From NCBI RefSeq assembly GCF_004792685.1, contig NZ_SRXT01000004.1, positions 62,001 through 126,000 of the forward strand: a stretch of 64,000 nt of DNA. The letters are read 5' to 3'. A program made the position numbers and the translations under genes. Positions 21,264 to 32,188 of the stretch are shown piece by piece; position 1 is the stretch's first letter; every line of letters begins with the position of its first letter. A model generated the notes under the pieces. That model did not search any database. It saw only the letters and a program-made list of their open reading frames with translations, and was not told the origin of the DNA. The DNA comes from Sphingomonas gei (GTDB lineage Bacteria; Pseudomonadota; Alphaproteobacteria; Sphingomonadales; Sphingomonadaceae).

Positions 21264-22584
21264 CGCCGAACACGCCGGTCAGTTCGGCGACGGCGTCGGG
21301 CAAAGTGACGATTTCGTCGGCGCCCTGGCGGACATATTCCATCACCGCAGGGTGGCAGGCGATCGCCGCGTCGATCTCGGGATCGGCGCCGGGGCGATAA
21401 GCGCCCATCAGCACCAAATCGCGGTTTTCCTCATAGGTCGCAAGGTGCCGGCGCAGCACCCGGGCGGCGTAGAGGTGATCCTTGGTGGCGATGTCGGTCA
21501 TCACCCGGCTGACCGATGGCCCCAGATCGATCGCGGGATAAACGCCGCGTTCGGCAAGCGCCCGGCTGAGCACGATATGCCCGTCGAGGATCGAGCGCGC
21601 GCTGTCGACCACCGGATCGTTGCCGTCATCGCCGTCGGCGAGCACGGTGTAGATCGCAGTGATCGAGCCCCCCGACGACACGCAAGTGCCTGCGCGTTCG
21701 ATCAGACTGGGCAGCATCGCGATGGCACTTGGCGGGTATCCCCGCGCGCTCGCCGGTTCGCCGAGTGCGAGGCCGATCTCGCGGCCGGCATGCGCGACGC
21801 GCGTCAGCGAATCCATGATCAGCAGGACTTGCTTGCCTTCGGCGCGGAAGGCCTCGGCGATCGCAGTGGCGCGCAGCGCGCCGCGGATGCGGAGCACCGG
21901 CGAGTGATTGGCGGGTACCGCCACCACCACCGCGCGCGCGCGCGCAGCGCCGAAGACTTTGGTCTCGAGGAAATCGGCGACTTCGCGCGAGCGTTCGCCG
22001 ATCAGCCCGACCACGACGACGTCGGCTTGCGCCGCGCGGACGATCATCCCGAGCAGCACCGACTTGCCGACTCCCGAGCCGGCCATGATGCCGACGCGCT
22101 GGCCCTGGCCGATGGTGAGCAGCCCGTTGATCGCGCGAACGCCCACGTCGAGCGGCTGGAGCACGCGGCCCCGATCGAGCGGCGACTGGAGCTTGCCCGC
22201 GAGCGGCCATTTGCCGGCTCCGCGGACCGGGCCGAGCCCGTCGATCGGTTTGCCGGCGCCATCGACGACGCGGCCGAGCAACGCGGCGCCAACCTCCGCC
22301 TCGCCGGGCGAACCGATCGGGCGGACGGGCGCATTGGGGAGCAAGGCGGCAGGACCGCCGAGATTCATCATCAGCGTCCGGCCGGCGCGGAAGCCGATCA
22401 CTTCGGCCTCGATTCGAGTGGCGCCGTCGCCGACCGTGCACACCGTGCCGACGGGAAGCGAGAGGCCGACCGCCTCCATCAGCAACCCGTCATAGGAAGA
22501 CAGGCGTCCCGAAACCTTGGCACGCGGCGCAAAGTCTCGACAGCCGAGCCCGTCGAGATAGTCGTCGGTGAATGTGTTCAGCAT
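21256..22584 (-). CDS. fliI: Flagellum-specific ATPase FliI
   Basis: A 442-residue F1-beta-like ATPase that powers or regulates type III export at the cytoplasmic face. The Walker A motif GSGVGKS is at residues 169-175, the Walker B region is LLIMDSLTRVAHAGREIGLA, and the family motif PPSAIAMLPSLIERAG follows. It overlaps fliH by seven bases and fliJ by eight, so the ATPase complex genes are tightly coupled. Confidence 0.97.
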   Translation of the reverse strand: MLNTFTDDYLDGLGCRDFAPRAKVSGRLSSYDGLLMEAVGLSLPVGTVCTVGDGATRIEAEVIGFRAGRTLMMNLGGPAALLPNAPVRPIGSPGEAEVGAALLGRVVDGAGKPIDGLGPVRGAGKWPLAGKLQSPLDRGRVLQPLDVGVRAINGLLTIGQGQRVGIMAGSGVGKSVLLGMIVRAAQADVVVVGLIGERSREVADFLETKVFGAARARAVVVAVPANHSPVLRIRGALRATAIAEAFRAEGKQVLLIMDSLTRVAHAGREIGLALGEPASARGYPPSAIAMLPSLIERAGTCVSSGGSITAIYTVLADGDDGNDPVVDSARSILDGHIVLSRALAERGVYPAIDLGPSVSRVMTDIATKDHLYAARVLRRHLATYEENRDLVLMGAYRPGADPEIDAAIACHPAVMEYVRQGADEIVTLPDAVAELTGVFGDG

Positions 22585-23303
22585 GCAGGCGGGATCGGAA
22601 CGCGGTCGATCGCCAGAGCGAGCTGCTCGAGCCAGATTTCGGGGCCGTCCTCGACGATCGTCGAGGCGCTCTCGATGACGAAGCTGCCGCGGGTGACATG
22701 CGGGTCGCCTATCGGGAAGATCGTCGCCGGGAGCTTGCCCTGGACGAGCACGACATCATCGGGGTGCAGCCGGAGCAGCGCCGATTCGGCGCCGTCGGCA
22801 AGCAAGTCGACAGCCGCCGTGATACGGCCCGCGAGCACGTCCGGCGCGACTCCGATTTCGCCGATCATGCGCTGGACCAGATGGAGCACGGTTTGGCGGA
22901 GGTGTCCCGCCATGCGCTCGCGGTCGAAGTGCGCGCCGGCGGCGAGCGCCTGCGATACCTGGTCGAGCAAGGCGGCTTCGCGGGCGCGGACTTCCTCGAT
23001 TTCGGCGAGCGCGGCCGCGCGGCCTTGCGCAAAGCCGGCATCATGGGCCGCGGCGATCGGATCGACGAAAGCGCTGGGTGCCGGCGGCGCGTCGGCGGCA
23101 AAGGGGTCCCATCCCTCGGTCGGGTTCACCCCCGGATCGGCGGGCGAGAAGTGACGCGGCGTTACCGCGGGCTCCTCGAAACCACGGCGGCCGATGCTGC
23201 CGATATCCGCCGCGGCGAACTGTGCGCCATCCCCAAAGGCGCGATGCAGCACGTGCGCGGCCGCCTGGATGCGGCTGGCGAAACCCGGAGCGAATTCAGA
23301 CAT
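22578..23303 (-). CDS. fliH: Flagellar assembly protein FliH
   Basis: A 241-residue protein. The C-terminal half (HLRQTVLHLVQRMIGEIGVA, RLHPDDVVLVQGKL) fits the FliH/HrpE peripheral stalk that holds FliI and docks it to FliN. The middle (FAQGRAAALAEIEEVRAREA) is a charged helix as expected. It starts eight bases inside the end of fliG. The N-terminal 100 residues are low in conservation, as is usual for this family. Confidence 0.88.
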   Translation of the reverse strand: MSEFAPGFASRIQAAAHVLHRAFGDGAQFAAADIGSIGRRGFEEPAVTPRHFSPADPGVNPTEGWDPFAADAPPAPSAFVDPIAAAHDAGFAQGRAAALAEIEEVRAREAALLDQVSQALAAGAHFDRERMAGHLRQTVLHLVQRMIGEIGVAPDVLAGRITAAVDLLADGAESALLRLHPDDVVLVQGKLPATIFPIGDPHVTRGSFVIESASTIVEDGPEIWLEQLALAIDRVPIPPAC

Positions 23304-24306
23304 AATCGTCGTCTCCGCCCTTGCCCGGCATCTGGAGTGTGCCGTCCTTCACCAGCCCGCGTGCGATGGCGATCATCACCTTCTGCGCGTCGAGCACGTC
23401 GGCGAGCTTCATCGGCCCGCGCGCTTCCATCTCGTCGCGAATGCCGTCGGCGGCGCGGCTCGACATGCAGCCCAGGAAGCGATTGCGGACATCCTCCTCG
23501 ACGCCCTTCAACGACTTGGTGAGCACATCGGCATCGACGCTGCGGATCAGCGTCGAGAGGTTCTTGTCGTCGAGCTCGAGCAGATTGTCGAAGACGAACA
23601 TCGCCTCTTCGATCGCCCTGGCGACTTCGCGGTCGATCTTGGCGAGCTTGGGCATCACCCGCTGCTCGGTGACTTTCCGCGCGCCCGACAGGATCTTCGC
23701 CGCCTCGCGGGTGCCGCCGAGCTGGAGGCCGATCGATTTGCGGCCGCCAGCGGCGCGCGTCGACAGCATCGCCTTGAGGGTTTCGACCGCTTCGGGGGGC
23801 ACGGGCCCCAATTTGGCGACGCGGCGCAGAATCTGCGGCTGGACGTCCTGCGGCAGGTGATCGAACACCTGCGCGGCGATTTCGGAATCGAGCTGGGCGA
23901 GCAAGACCGCGGCGATCTGCGGATGCTCCTCGGCGATCATCGCGGCGATTTCCTCGGGTTCGAGCCATTGCAATTGCTCGAGCCCGGCACTGGCTTGGGC
24001 GGGCATGATCCGCGCGAGCACGCCCTCGGCCCGTTGGCTGCCGAGCGCCCGGGTCATCATCCCTGCAATCTGCGGGCGCGGATCGAACACCACGCTGGAG
24101 CGGCCGCGCGCCTTGAACACGAAATCGTCGAGCACCTGATCGACTTCGGCCTCGCTGACATCGGCGACGGTGAACATCGCGCGGCCGAGATCGCGAACCT
24201 CGTCGGGATCGAGTTTCTGGAGGATCGCCGCGGCTTCCTCCTCGCCGACCAGCATCATCAGCACCGCAGCGCGCTCGACGCCGTTGAAGCTGCGCAGCGC
24301 GGTCAT
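23296..24306 (-). CDS. fliG: Flagellar motor switch protein FliG
   Basis: A 336-residue rotor protein joining the MS ring to the C ring. It contains the middle-domain motif EEHPQIAAVLLAQLDSEIAA and the C-terminal torque helix FDNLLELDDKNLSTLIRSVD with the charged residues that face the stator. Length is normal. The start overlaps the fliF stop by four bases. In contrast to FliM, this protein looks fully canonical. Confidence 0.96.
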   Translation of the reverse strand: MTALRSFNGVERAAVLMMLVGEEEAAAILQKLDPDEVRDLGRAMFTVADVSEAEVDQVLDDFVFKARGRSSVVFDPRPQIAGMMTRALGSQRAEGVLARIMPAQASAGLEQLQWLEPEEIAAMIAEEHPQIAAVLLAQLDSEIAAQVFDHLPQDVQPQILRRVAKLGPVPPEAVETLKAMLSTRAAGGRKSIGLQLGGTREAAKILSGARKVTEQRVMPKLAKIDREVARAIEEAMFVFDNLLELDDKNLSTLIRSVDADVLTKSLKGVEEDVRNRFLGCMSSRAADGIRDEMEARGPMKLADVLDAQKVMIAIARGLVKDGTLQMPGKGGDDDYV

Positions 24307-25955
24307 GCCGCGTCCGCCTTGATCATGTCGCGCACCGCCAATGCGGCGCGCGCCGGGTTCTCACGGGTGAAGCCGCGGACCAGCCCGACGCGGTCGTCAT
24401 AGCTGTTGCCGCGATCCTCGAGCATGTCGATGGACACCGTCGGCGCCGGCGCGTGGGCGCCGTCCTCCGGGTTGTGACCGCCGATGGGCAGCGCGGCGCG
24501 CGGCGTGGCGTCCTCGCGCTTTTTGAGCAGCGCCTTGGTCAGCGGGCGCACGCCGAAAAAGAGGACCAGCAAGGCGATCACCAAAGCGGTGGCGTTGCGT
24601 GCGGCCATCGGCACCCATTCGGCCTCGTACCAGGCAAGCCCCGCCTTGCCGGCGTCGGCGGCGACGCTGAACTTGCGGCTGACCACGGTGACCTGGTCCT
24701 GGCGCTGGGCGCTATAGCCCACCGTGGCGCGGACCAGTTCGTTGATCTGGTTGATCTCGGCGATACCGCGCGGCTTGCCGGGCTCCTCGCGCAGCAGCAC
24801 CGCGACCGACAGGCGGCGGACATTGCCGGGAGTGGCACGGGTGACCGAGATTTCCTTGCCGGTCTCATACGTACGGGTGAAGCTGTCGCTCTGCTTGGTC
24901 TGCGGCGCGGTGGGAGCGGCTGGTGCGGCCGAAGCGGTGGCGCCGCCGGCATTGGGGGCGACCAGGGTGCTCGCCGGCGGCGGCGTGTTCGACAGCGTCC
25001 CGGGAATGCCGCCGGGTGTCGCACCGTCCTTCATCGTGCCGGTCCACGCGCCCTGTTCGGCGCGCATCACCTGGCCCGCTTTGTCATAGCTTTCGCGCGT
25101 CGCCTGGCTCTCGTCGAGATCGACATCGGCCTGGACCTCGGCAGTGAAATTGCCGGCACCAACCATCGGAGTGAGCAATTGGGCGAGCTGCTCGCGATAC
25201 TTGTCCTCGACGCGGCGCTGGAAATCGATGCGGGTGTCGCCGGCGCTGGCGCCATCCTTTCCGCCCGATTTGGACAGCAAGGCGCCCATCTGGTCGACGA
25301 TCGTCACGGCGTCAGGCTGCATCCCCGGCACCGACGAGGCGACGAGATTGACGATCGCGCGGATCTGCGGCTCGCCGAGCGCGCGGCCCGGCTGGAGCTT
25401 GAGGATGACGCTTGCCGAAGGCGCGGCCCGATCGCGGACGAAGGCCGAGGCCTCGGGCGTGGCGAGATGGACCCGCGCCTCGGCGACCGCGTCGATCTCC
25501 TGGATCGAGCGGGCGAGCTCGGTCTCGCGCGCCTGGCGCATGCGCTCGCCTTCGACCGCGCGGCTGACGCCCATCGGCAGATTGTCGAGGATCGCATAGC
25601 CGCCCGGCGCAGCCTTGGGCAGGCCTTCGCTGGCGAGCAGCATCCGCGCCTTGTGGTAATCGTCCTCGGCGACGGTGATCGAGCCTGCGCCGTCAATGCT
25701 GTTGGCGATATTGGCGCCTTCGAGCGCCGACGCGATCGCCGCCTTGTCGGCATCGCTGACATTGGCGAACAGGATGCGCTGGGGCGAAGTCGACACCATC
25801 GACCAGGCGAGGAAGCCGGCGAGGATCAGCCCGACGAGGAAGACCAGCGGCAGGCTGCGCTTGACCGCAGGCTGGCCGAGCAGGCCCGAGACCTGCTTGA
25901 GCGGATTGCGGGCCGGGTTTCCGGGGGCGTCGGCGGGGGTGAGTGCGTTGCTCAT
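24303..25955 (-). CDS. fliF: Flagellar MS-ring protein FliF
   Basis: A 550-residue protein with two membrane helices (SLPLVFLVGLILAGFLAWSM near residue 35 and ALVIALLVLFFGVRPLTKAL near 455) flanking a large periplasmic part. The ring-building motif region (ARVHLATPEASAFVRDRAAP, then ASVILKLQPGR) is clear. The C-terminus (LEDRGNSYDDRVGLVRGFTR) binds FliG. It is the base on which the motor and export gate assemble. Confidence 0.96.
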   Translation of the reverse strand: MSNALTPADAPGNPARNPLKQVSGLLGQPAVKRSLPLVFLVGLILAGFLAWSMVSTSPQRILFANVSDADKAAIASALEGANIANSIDGAGSITVAEDDYHKARMLLASEGLPKAAPGGYAILDNLPMGVSRAVEGERMRQARETELARSIQEIDAVAEARVHLATPEASAFVRDRAAPSASVILKLQPGRALGEPQIRAIVNLVASSVPGMQPDAVTIVDQMGALLSKSGGKDGASAGDTRIDFQRRVEDKYREQLAQLLTPMVGAGNFTAEVQADVDLDESQATRESYDKAGQVMRAEQGAWTGTMKDGATPGGIPGTLSNTPPPASTLVAPNAGGATASAAPAAPTAPQTKQSDSFTRTYETGKEISVTRATPGNVRRLSVAVLLREEPGKPRGIAEINQINELVRATVGYSAQRQDQVTVVSRKFSVAADAGKAGLAWYEAEWVPMAARNATALVIALLVLFFGVRPLTKALLKKREDATPRAALPIGGHNPEDGAHAPAPTVSIDMLEDRGNSYDDRVGLVRGFTRENPARAALAVRDMIKADAA

Positions 25956-25959
25956 CGGA

Positions 25960-26294
25960 TCAGACCGGCATGCTCATGATGTCCTTGTATGCGGACAGGA
26001 GTTTGTTGCGGACCTGCAAGGTCGCCTCGAAGCCGACCGAGGCCTGCTGGCGGGCGAGCATCACCTTGGCGATGTCGATCGTCTCGCCGCGCTCATAGCT
26101 TTCGGAGAGCGCCCCGGCCTGCGCTTGCGCCTGGTTGACCGACTTGAAGGCGTCCTGGAACGTATCGACGAAGCTCGCCGGCTTGGTCTCGGTCGGCGCC
26201 GGCGCCTGCTGCGCGCGCGTGAGCGCAGCGTTGCGCTCGAGGATCTGCGAGCGGAGCGCCAGGACGCGGTCGACGCTCATCGGGCCGGTGACGC

Positions 26295-26298
<4 letters not shown>
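25960..26298 (-). CDS. fliE: Flagellar MS-ring/rod junction protein FliE
   Basis: A 112-residue protein whose C-terminal half (MLARQQASVGFEATLQVRNK, then LLSAYKDIMSMPV) is the conserved FliE signature. FliE connects the MS ring to the proximal rod. The ATG at 26298 overlaps the flbD stop by ATGA. A second in-frame ATG at 26280 is possible. The gene order flbD-fliE-fliF is consistent with regulator and basal body genes sharing one transcript. Confidence 0.93.
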
Positions 26299-27539
<1,241 letters not shown>

Positions 27540-27755
27540 GAGTGACCCCCTGTTGTGGAGGCTGTTTGGACGAAGGTTGGTTAATTCGCCGTAAAACTTC
27601 GCAACAACGCACTTCTGCGGTTCCGGCGCGTCTACGCGCGCGCGGGATGGACGATTTTTTTCTTAAGCCGGGATTTGCCCGGCCGTTCCTTGGCTTGGCG
27701 GCTCCGCTTTCCCGTTCAGGGGGGACGCGGGAAGCCGACGAGCATGGAGATGAAC

Positions 27756-28586
27756 ATGACTGTTATCGGAACCAACATCGCCTCGCTGCGTGCTTCGAAC
27801 GCTTCGAATTCGGCGAACAAGCTGCTGGGCACTGCGATGGAGCGCCTGTCGACCGGCAAGCGCATCAACAACGCGAAGGACGATGCCGCCGGCCTCGCCA
27901 TCGCCTCGACGATGACTGCGTCGATCCGCGGCATGAACCAGGCAGTGCGCAACGCGAACGACGGCATCTCGCTGGCCCAGACCGCCGATGGCGCGCTGGA
28001 CGAAGTGAGCAACATGCTGCAGCGCATCCGCGAGCTGGCGGTCCAATCGGCTTCGGGCACCTACAGCACCACCGACCGCGCCAATCTCGACAAGGAAGCG
28101 ACTGCGCTGACCACGCAGATCCAATCGATCCTGACCAACACCAAGTTCAACGGCGTCGCGGTGTTCGACTATGCCGCGACCGATACCGCCAGCGACGACG
28201 TGACGATCCAGGTCGGCATCAACAGCACCGACACCGTCGCGCTGACCAAGGCGTTCTTCGATAGCGACGATTTCCAGGCGACCGATTACAAGGTCGACAG
28301 CGTCGCCAATGCCGGCACCACGCTGACCAACGCCGACGCGGCGCTGATTGCAGTCAACACTGCCCGCGCCGGGCTCGGTGCGTCGCAGAGCCGGCTCGAA
28401 TCGGTGGTCAACAACCTCACCACCAACGTCACCAACCTGTCGGACGCGCGCAGCCGCATCGAAGACGCCGATTTCTCGGCCGAGACGACCGCGCTCGCCA
28501 AGGCACAGATCCTGTCTCAGGCTTCGACGGCGATGCTCGCCCAGGCGAACCAGAGCCAGCAAACGGTTCTTTCGCTGCTCCGTTAA
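27756..28586 (+). CDS. fliC: Flagellin
   Basis: A short 276-residue flagellin. The N-terminal D0/D1 segment ([40 protein letters not shown]) and the C-terminal segment ([20 protein letters not shown], ending QQTVLSLLR) are canonical; the middle variable part is reduced. The start at 27756 is preferred over 27744 because GGAG lies 5 bases upstream. It is the only flagellin gene here. The 216 bases between it and flbD hold divergent promoters that I cannot assign confidently. A strong terminator follows. Confidence 0.95.
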   Translation: MTVIGTNIASLRASNASNSANKLLGTAMERLSTGKRINNAKDDAAGLAIASTMTASIRGMNQAVRNANDGISLAQTADGALDEVSNMLQRIRELAVQSASGTYSTTDRANLDKEATALTTQIQSILTNTKFNGVAVFDYAATDTASDDVTIQVGINSTDTVALTKAFFDSDDFQATDYKVDSVANAGTTLTNADAALIAVNTARAGLGASQSRLESVVNNLTTNVTNLSDARSRIEDADFSAETTALAKAQILSQASTAMLAQANQSQQTVLSLLR

Positions 28587-28665
28587 GCGCGTGCCGGTCG
28601 GGGTGTCACCCCCCTGACAGGCACCGCGGCCGGTCACCTCTCCGCGTCGGAGGGGGCGCAAGAGG

Positions 28666-28699
28666 AACCCCGGTGGTCCGTGTGGCCGCCGGGGTTTTC
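28666..28699 (+). terminator. Intrinsic terminator after flagellin
   Basis: The stem CCCCGGTGG / CCGCCGGGG (one G-U pair) has an AA before it and TTTT after it, with the loop TCCGTGTGG part-paired. It lies 80 bases after the flagellin stop and just before the glycosidase promoter region. Confidence 0.8.
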
Positions 28700-28719
28700 C
28701 TATTGCCGGAGGTTGGCGC

Positions 28720-28733
28720 TGGTAGCGTTAACA
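28720..28733 (+). promoter_or_regulatory. XylR-type operator (xyl-box-like) before the GH3 gene
   Basis: The sequence TGGTAGCGTTAACA differs at one position from TGGTAGCGCTAACA, the xylose operator as I recall it from Caulobacter xylX and the Xanthomonas xyl-box. It sits 45 bases before the GTG start of a xylosidase-like gene, which is where a LacI-type repressor would act. No xylR gene is in this window. Confidence 0.65.
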
Positions 28734-28777
28734 GAAATGCGATAGCCTCGCTCCAAACAAGAATGGAGAGGCTGTAA

Positions 28778-31420
28778 GTGACTCACAAGCTGACGATTGC
28801 GCTCGTCGTGCTGGCGTCGAGCGCATGGGCGCCGCTGGCCACCGCGCAGACCGCCGCCCCCGGAAAGCTGGTTGATCCCTCGGCCACCCCCGAGCAGCGT
28901 GCACGCGACGTGATCGCGCGGATGACGCTCGACGAAAAGGCGCATCAGCTCGGCCACACCGCGCCCGCCATCCCGCGGTTGGGAATACCCCAATATAATT
29001 GGTGGAACGAGGGCCTGCACGGCGTCGCCCGCGCCGGCATCGCCACGGTGTTTCCGCAGGCGATCGGGATGGCCGCGTCGTGGGATGCGCCGCTGCTGCA
29101 TCAGGTCGGCGACACGATCGCGACCGAATTCCGCGCCAAACATCTCGAGCGGCGCCATCCCGACGGCGGCAGCGATTTCTATCGCGGGCTGACCGTCTGG
29201 TCGCCCAACATCAATATCTTCCGCGATCCGCGCTGGGGCCGCGGGCAGGAGACCTATGGCGAGGACCCCTATCTATCGGGACGGCTGGGGATCGCCTTCA
29301 TCACCGGGCTGCAGGGCGATGATCCCAAATTCCTCAAGACCGTCGCCACCTCGAAGCATTTCGCGGTGCACAGCGGCCCCGAGAGCAATCGCCACCGCGA
29401 AGACGTCCATCCGAGCGCGCACGACCTCGAGGACACCTATCTGCCGGCGTTCCGCGCGACGGTGACCGAGGGCAAGGTCGAATCGGTCATGTGCGTGTAC
29501 AACGCCGTGGATGGCGTGCCGGGCTGCGCGAACAGCTTCCTGATGGAAGAGACGCTGCGCAGGAGCTGGGGCTTCAAGGGCTATGTCGTCTCGGATTGCG
29601 GCGCAGCCGCGAACATCTATCGCGAAGATGCGCTGCATTACACCAAGACCGCGGCCGAGGGCGTGGCGGTCGGGTTCAAGGCAGGCATGGATCTGATCTG
29701 CGGCGACTATCGCAACGAGATGACCACCGACCCGGAGAATATCGTCGCGGCAGTGAAAACGGGGCAATTGCCCGAAGCCGTGGTCGACCGCTCGCTGCTG
29801 CGGCTGTTCGAGGCGCGGGTTCGGCTGGGGCTGTTCGACCCGCAACCGCCCTTCGCCGACATCACCGCGAAGGACTATGACACGCCCGAACATCGCGCGC
29901 TTTCCCGGAAAATGGCCGAGGCGTCGATGGTGCTGCTCAAGAACAAGGGCGATCTGCTGCCGATCAAGGGGACCCCGAAGACGATCGCCGTCATCGGCCC
30001 CAATGCCGACAGTTTCGACGCGCTGGTCGGCAATTATTACGGCACCCCCTCCAAGCCGGTGACGGTGCTCGACGGGATCCGGGCGCGCTACCCCGGCGCG
30101 AGGATATTGCACGTGCAGGGCACCGGCCTGATCGGCGCGGCCGAAGTCGCGGTGCCCGACGACATGCTCTGCGTCGATGCGGCCTGCGCGACGCGCGGGC
30201 TCAAGGTGGAGTTCTTCAAGGGCCCCGATCTGCAGGGCTCCGTCACCGAGACTAGCACCCAGCCCAATGCGCGATTCGACTGGCTCGGCGAGCGCGAGAC
30301 CTCGGCGCGCTGGACCGGCACGCTGGTTGCGCCGGAGAGCGGCGAATACGGCTTCCGCTTCGCCAGCGAGAATGGCTATCGCATCTGGGTCGGCGACAAA
30401 TTGGTGATCGACGAATGGGGCGTCGGCGATGCGCCGTCGATCCTGTCGGGGAAGATCACGCTCGAGAAGGGCCGCCATTATCCGCTGCGAGTCGAGGGTT
30501 TCCAGCGCGGCCAGCGCAGCAGCCAGCAGCTGCTATGGAGCCCGCCGAGCGCCGATGAGGGCCATGCCATCGCAGCGGCGAAGCAGGCCGATCTGGTGGT
30601 GTTCGTCGGCGGGCTTTCGGCGCGGATCGAAGGCGAGGAGATGAAGGTCAAGGCGCCGGGCTTCGCGGGCGGCGATCGCACCAGCCTCGACTTGCCGGCA
30701 TCGCAGCAGAAATTGCTCCAGCGCATCCATGCGACCGGCAAGCCGCTGGTGCTCGTGCTGATGAACGGCAGTGCCCTCGGCGTGAACTGGGCCGACGCGC
30801 ATGTCCCGGCGATCGTCGAGGCCTGGTATCCGGGCGGCGATGGCGGGCACGCAGTGGCCGGGCTGCTCGCCGGCGACTTCAGCCCCGCCGGGCGGCTGCC
30901 GGTGACCTTCTACAAGTCGGCCGACCAGCTCCCTGCGTTCACCGACTACAGGATGGCGGGGCGGACCTATCGCTACTTCACCGGCGCGCCGCTGTATCCG
31001 TTCGGCCACGGCCTCAGCTATACGCGCTTCCGTTATTCGGCCCCAACGCTGAGCAGCGCCCGCGTCGGCGCGGACGGCAAGGTCGCTGTCTCGGTCGAGG
31101 TCGGCAATGTCGGCGCGCGCGACGGCGACGAGGTCGTCCAGCTCTATGTCTCACATCCCGGCGCCGCCGGCGCACCGGTTCGCGCGCTCGAGCGGTTCGA
31201 GCGCCTTCATCTCAAGAAGGGCGAGACCCGGCGGGTCCGCTTCACGCTCGACGCTCGTGCGCTGAGCGTGGTCGATGCCAAGGGCGTCCGCCGGCTCGTG
31301 CCGGGGCGCGTCGACCTGTGGATCGGCGGCGGCCAGCCGGTTGCACGGCCGGGACTGCCGGCAGCGGCGGGGGTCGCCGCACAGCTCGAGCTCCGCGCAG
31401 GCGCAGTGTTGCCGCGATAA
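28778..31420 (+). CDS. GH3 glycoside hydrolase with PA14 insert, probable beta-xylosidase/beta-glucosidase
   Basis: An 880-residue exported enzyme. A signal peptide ends near ATAQ. The GH3 N-terminal barrel has NWWNEGLHGVARAG, a pattern common in beta-xylosidases, and the nucleophile Asp273 in YVVSDCGAAAN. The second GH3 domain is interrupted by a PA14-like module (WTGTLVAPESGEYGFRFASE). A fibronectin-III-like end domain follows (FGHGLSYTRFRYSAPTL). The start is GTG, set by GGAGAGG 6 bases upstream; the nearby ATG at 28763 hits a stop at once. A xylose-operator-like site supports a role in xylan use. It abuts fliA tail to tail. Confidence 0.9.
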   Translation: MTHKLTIALVVLASSAWAPLATAQTAAPGKLVDPSATPEQRARDVIARMTLDEKAHQLGHTAPAIPRLGIPQYNWWNEGLHGVARAGIATVFPQAIGMAASWDAPLLHQVGDTIATEFRAKHLERRHPDGGSDFYRGLTVWSPNINIFRDPRWGRGQETYGEDPYLSGRLGIAFITGLQGDDPKFLKTVATSKHFAVHSGPESNRHREDVHPSAHDLEDTYLPAFRATVTEGKVESVMCVYNAVDGVPGCANSFLMEETLRRSWGFKGYVVSDCGAAANIYREDALHYTKTAAEGVAVGFKAGMDLICGDYRNEMTTDPENIVAAVKTGQLPEAVVDRSLLRLFEARVRLGLFDPQPPFADITAKDYDTPEHRALSRKMAEASMVLLKNKGDLLPIKGTPKTIAVIGPNADSFDALVGNYYGTPSKPVTVLDGIRARYPGARILHVQGTGLIGAAEVAVPDDMLCVDAACATRGLKVEFFKGPDLQGSVTETSTQPNARFDWLGERETSARWTGTLVAPESGEYGFRFASENGYRIWVGDKLVIDEWGVGDAPSILSGKITLEKGRHYPLRVEGFQRGQRSSQQLLWSPPSADEGHAIAAAKQADLVVFVGGLSARIEGEEMKVKAPGFAGGDRTSLDLPASQQKLLQRIHATGKPLVLVLMNGSALGVNWADAHVPAIVEAWYPGGDGGHAVAGLLAGDFSPAGRLPVTFYKSADQLPAFTDYRMAGRTYRYFTGAPLYPFGHGLSYTRFRYSAPTLSSARVGADGKVAVSVEVGNVGARDGDEVVQLYVSHPGAAGAPVRALERFERLHLKKGETRRVRFTLDARALSVVDAKGVRRLVPGRVDLWIGGGQPVARPGLPAAAGVAAQLELRAGAVLPR

Positions 31421-32188
31421 TCAGCCGAGGCGGCGCTGGAGCGCGCGCTTGAGGCGGGCATGCGCTCCGGCCTTGATCTGGCAGACCCGCGCGGCACCGA
31501 CGCCGAGCACCTGGCCGATCTCCTCGAGGTTGAGTTCCTCGACATAATAAAGCTGGATGACCTGCGCTTCGCGGGTCGGCAACTCTGAGATCGCAGCGAT
31601 CAGCGCCGCGCGCTGGTCGCCCTCGGCGAGCTGGTCGAAGGCGTCCGGCGCGTCGGACATGAACCACGGCGATTCGTCCGAATAGGTCTCGTCAATCGAA
31701 TCGAACCGCACCGCTTCGGCGCTGGCATATTCGGCGCGCAGCTTTTCGGGGGTGACGCCGAGCCTGTCGGCGACCTGCGCGTCGTTGGGCGCGTGGCCCA
31801 ATTCGGCCGCCAATGTCGACACCGTCTCCTGATAGGCCTTTCGCCGTCGCATCGCGCCGCGAGTGAGAGTCGCCTGGCGGCGCAGTTCATCGATCATCGC
31901 ACCGCGGACGCGCGTCACCAGATATTGCTCGAAGCTGACCTGGCCACGATCCTCGAACCCGTTCACCGCCTCGATCAGCGCGACCATGCCGATCTGGATC
32001 AGATCCTCGACCTCGACGATCGAACTCATCGAGCCGTGGACGTGCCAGGCGATGCGGCGCACCAAAGGCAGATGCTTGCGCACCATCGCCTCGGCGTCGC
32101 GCTGCGGCGAAGGCGCGCGGTCATAGGTCAGCGGCGCGGTCGCGAAAGAAGCCATGTGCTTGAGGTTCCTGGGAGAATGGACGTTCAT
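31421..32188 (-). CDS. fliA: Flagellar sigma-28 factor FliA
   Basis: A 255-residue sigma factor. Region 2 contains VEDLIQIGMVALIEAVNGFE and VRGAMIDELRRQ; region 4 contains LNLEEIGQVLGVGAARVCQI. The size and the VRGAMIDELR motif are typical of FliA rather than the housekeeping factor. It directs late flagellar genes and is held by FlgM, also encoded here. The ATG at 32188 overlaps the flhA stop (ATGA); an alternative ATG at 32155 has AGGAA upstream. Confidence 0.92.
   Translation of the reverse strand: MNVHSPRNLKHMASFATAPLTYDRAPSPQRDAEAMVRKHLPLVRRIAWHVHGSMSSIVEVEDLIQIGMVALIEAVNGFEDRGQVSFEQYLVTRVRGAMIDELRRQATLTRGAMRRRKAYQETVSTLAAELGHAPNDAQVADRLGVTPEKLRAEYASAEAVRFDSIDETYSDESPWFMSDAPDAFDQLAEGDQRAALIAAISELPTREAQVIQLYYVEELNLEEIGQVLGVGAARVCQIKAGAHARLKRALQRRLG

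Noticed and set aside
27588..27595. GCCGTAAA as a sigma-28 -10 element for flagellin
   Set aside because: No TAAA-type -35 element lies at the right distance, and the leader would be about 155 bases.
27680..27694. CGGCCGTTCCTTGGC as a sigma-54 promoter for flagellin
   Set aside because: GG and GC spacing is right, but both elements are poor elsewhere compared with the four sites accepted in this window. Flagellin promoter type is left open.
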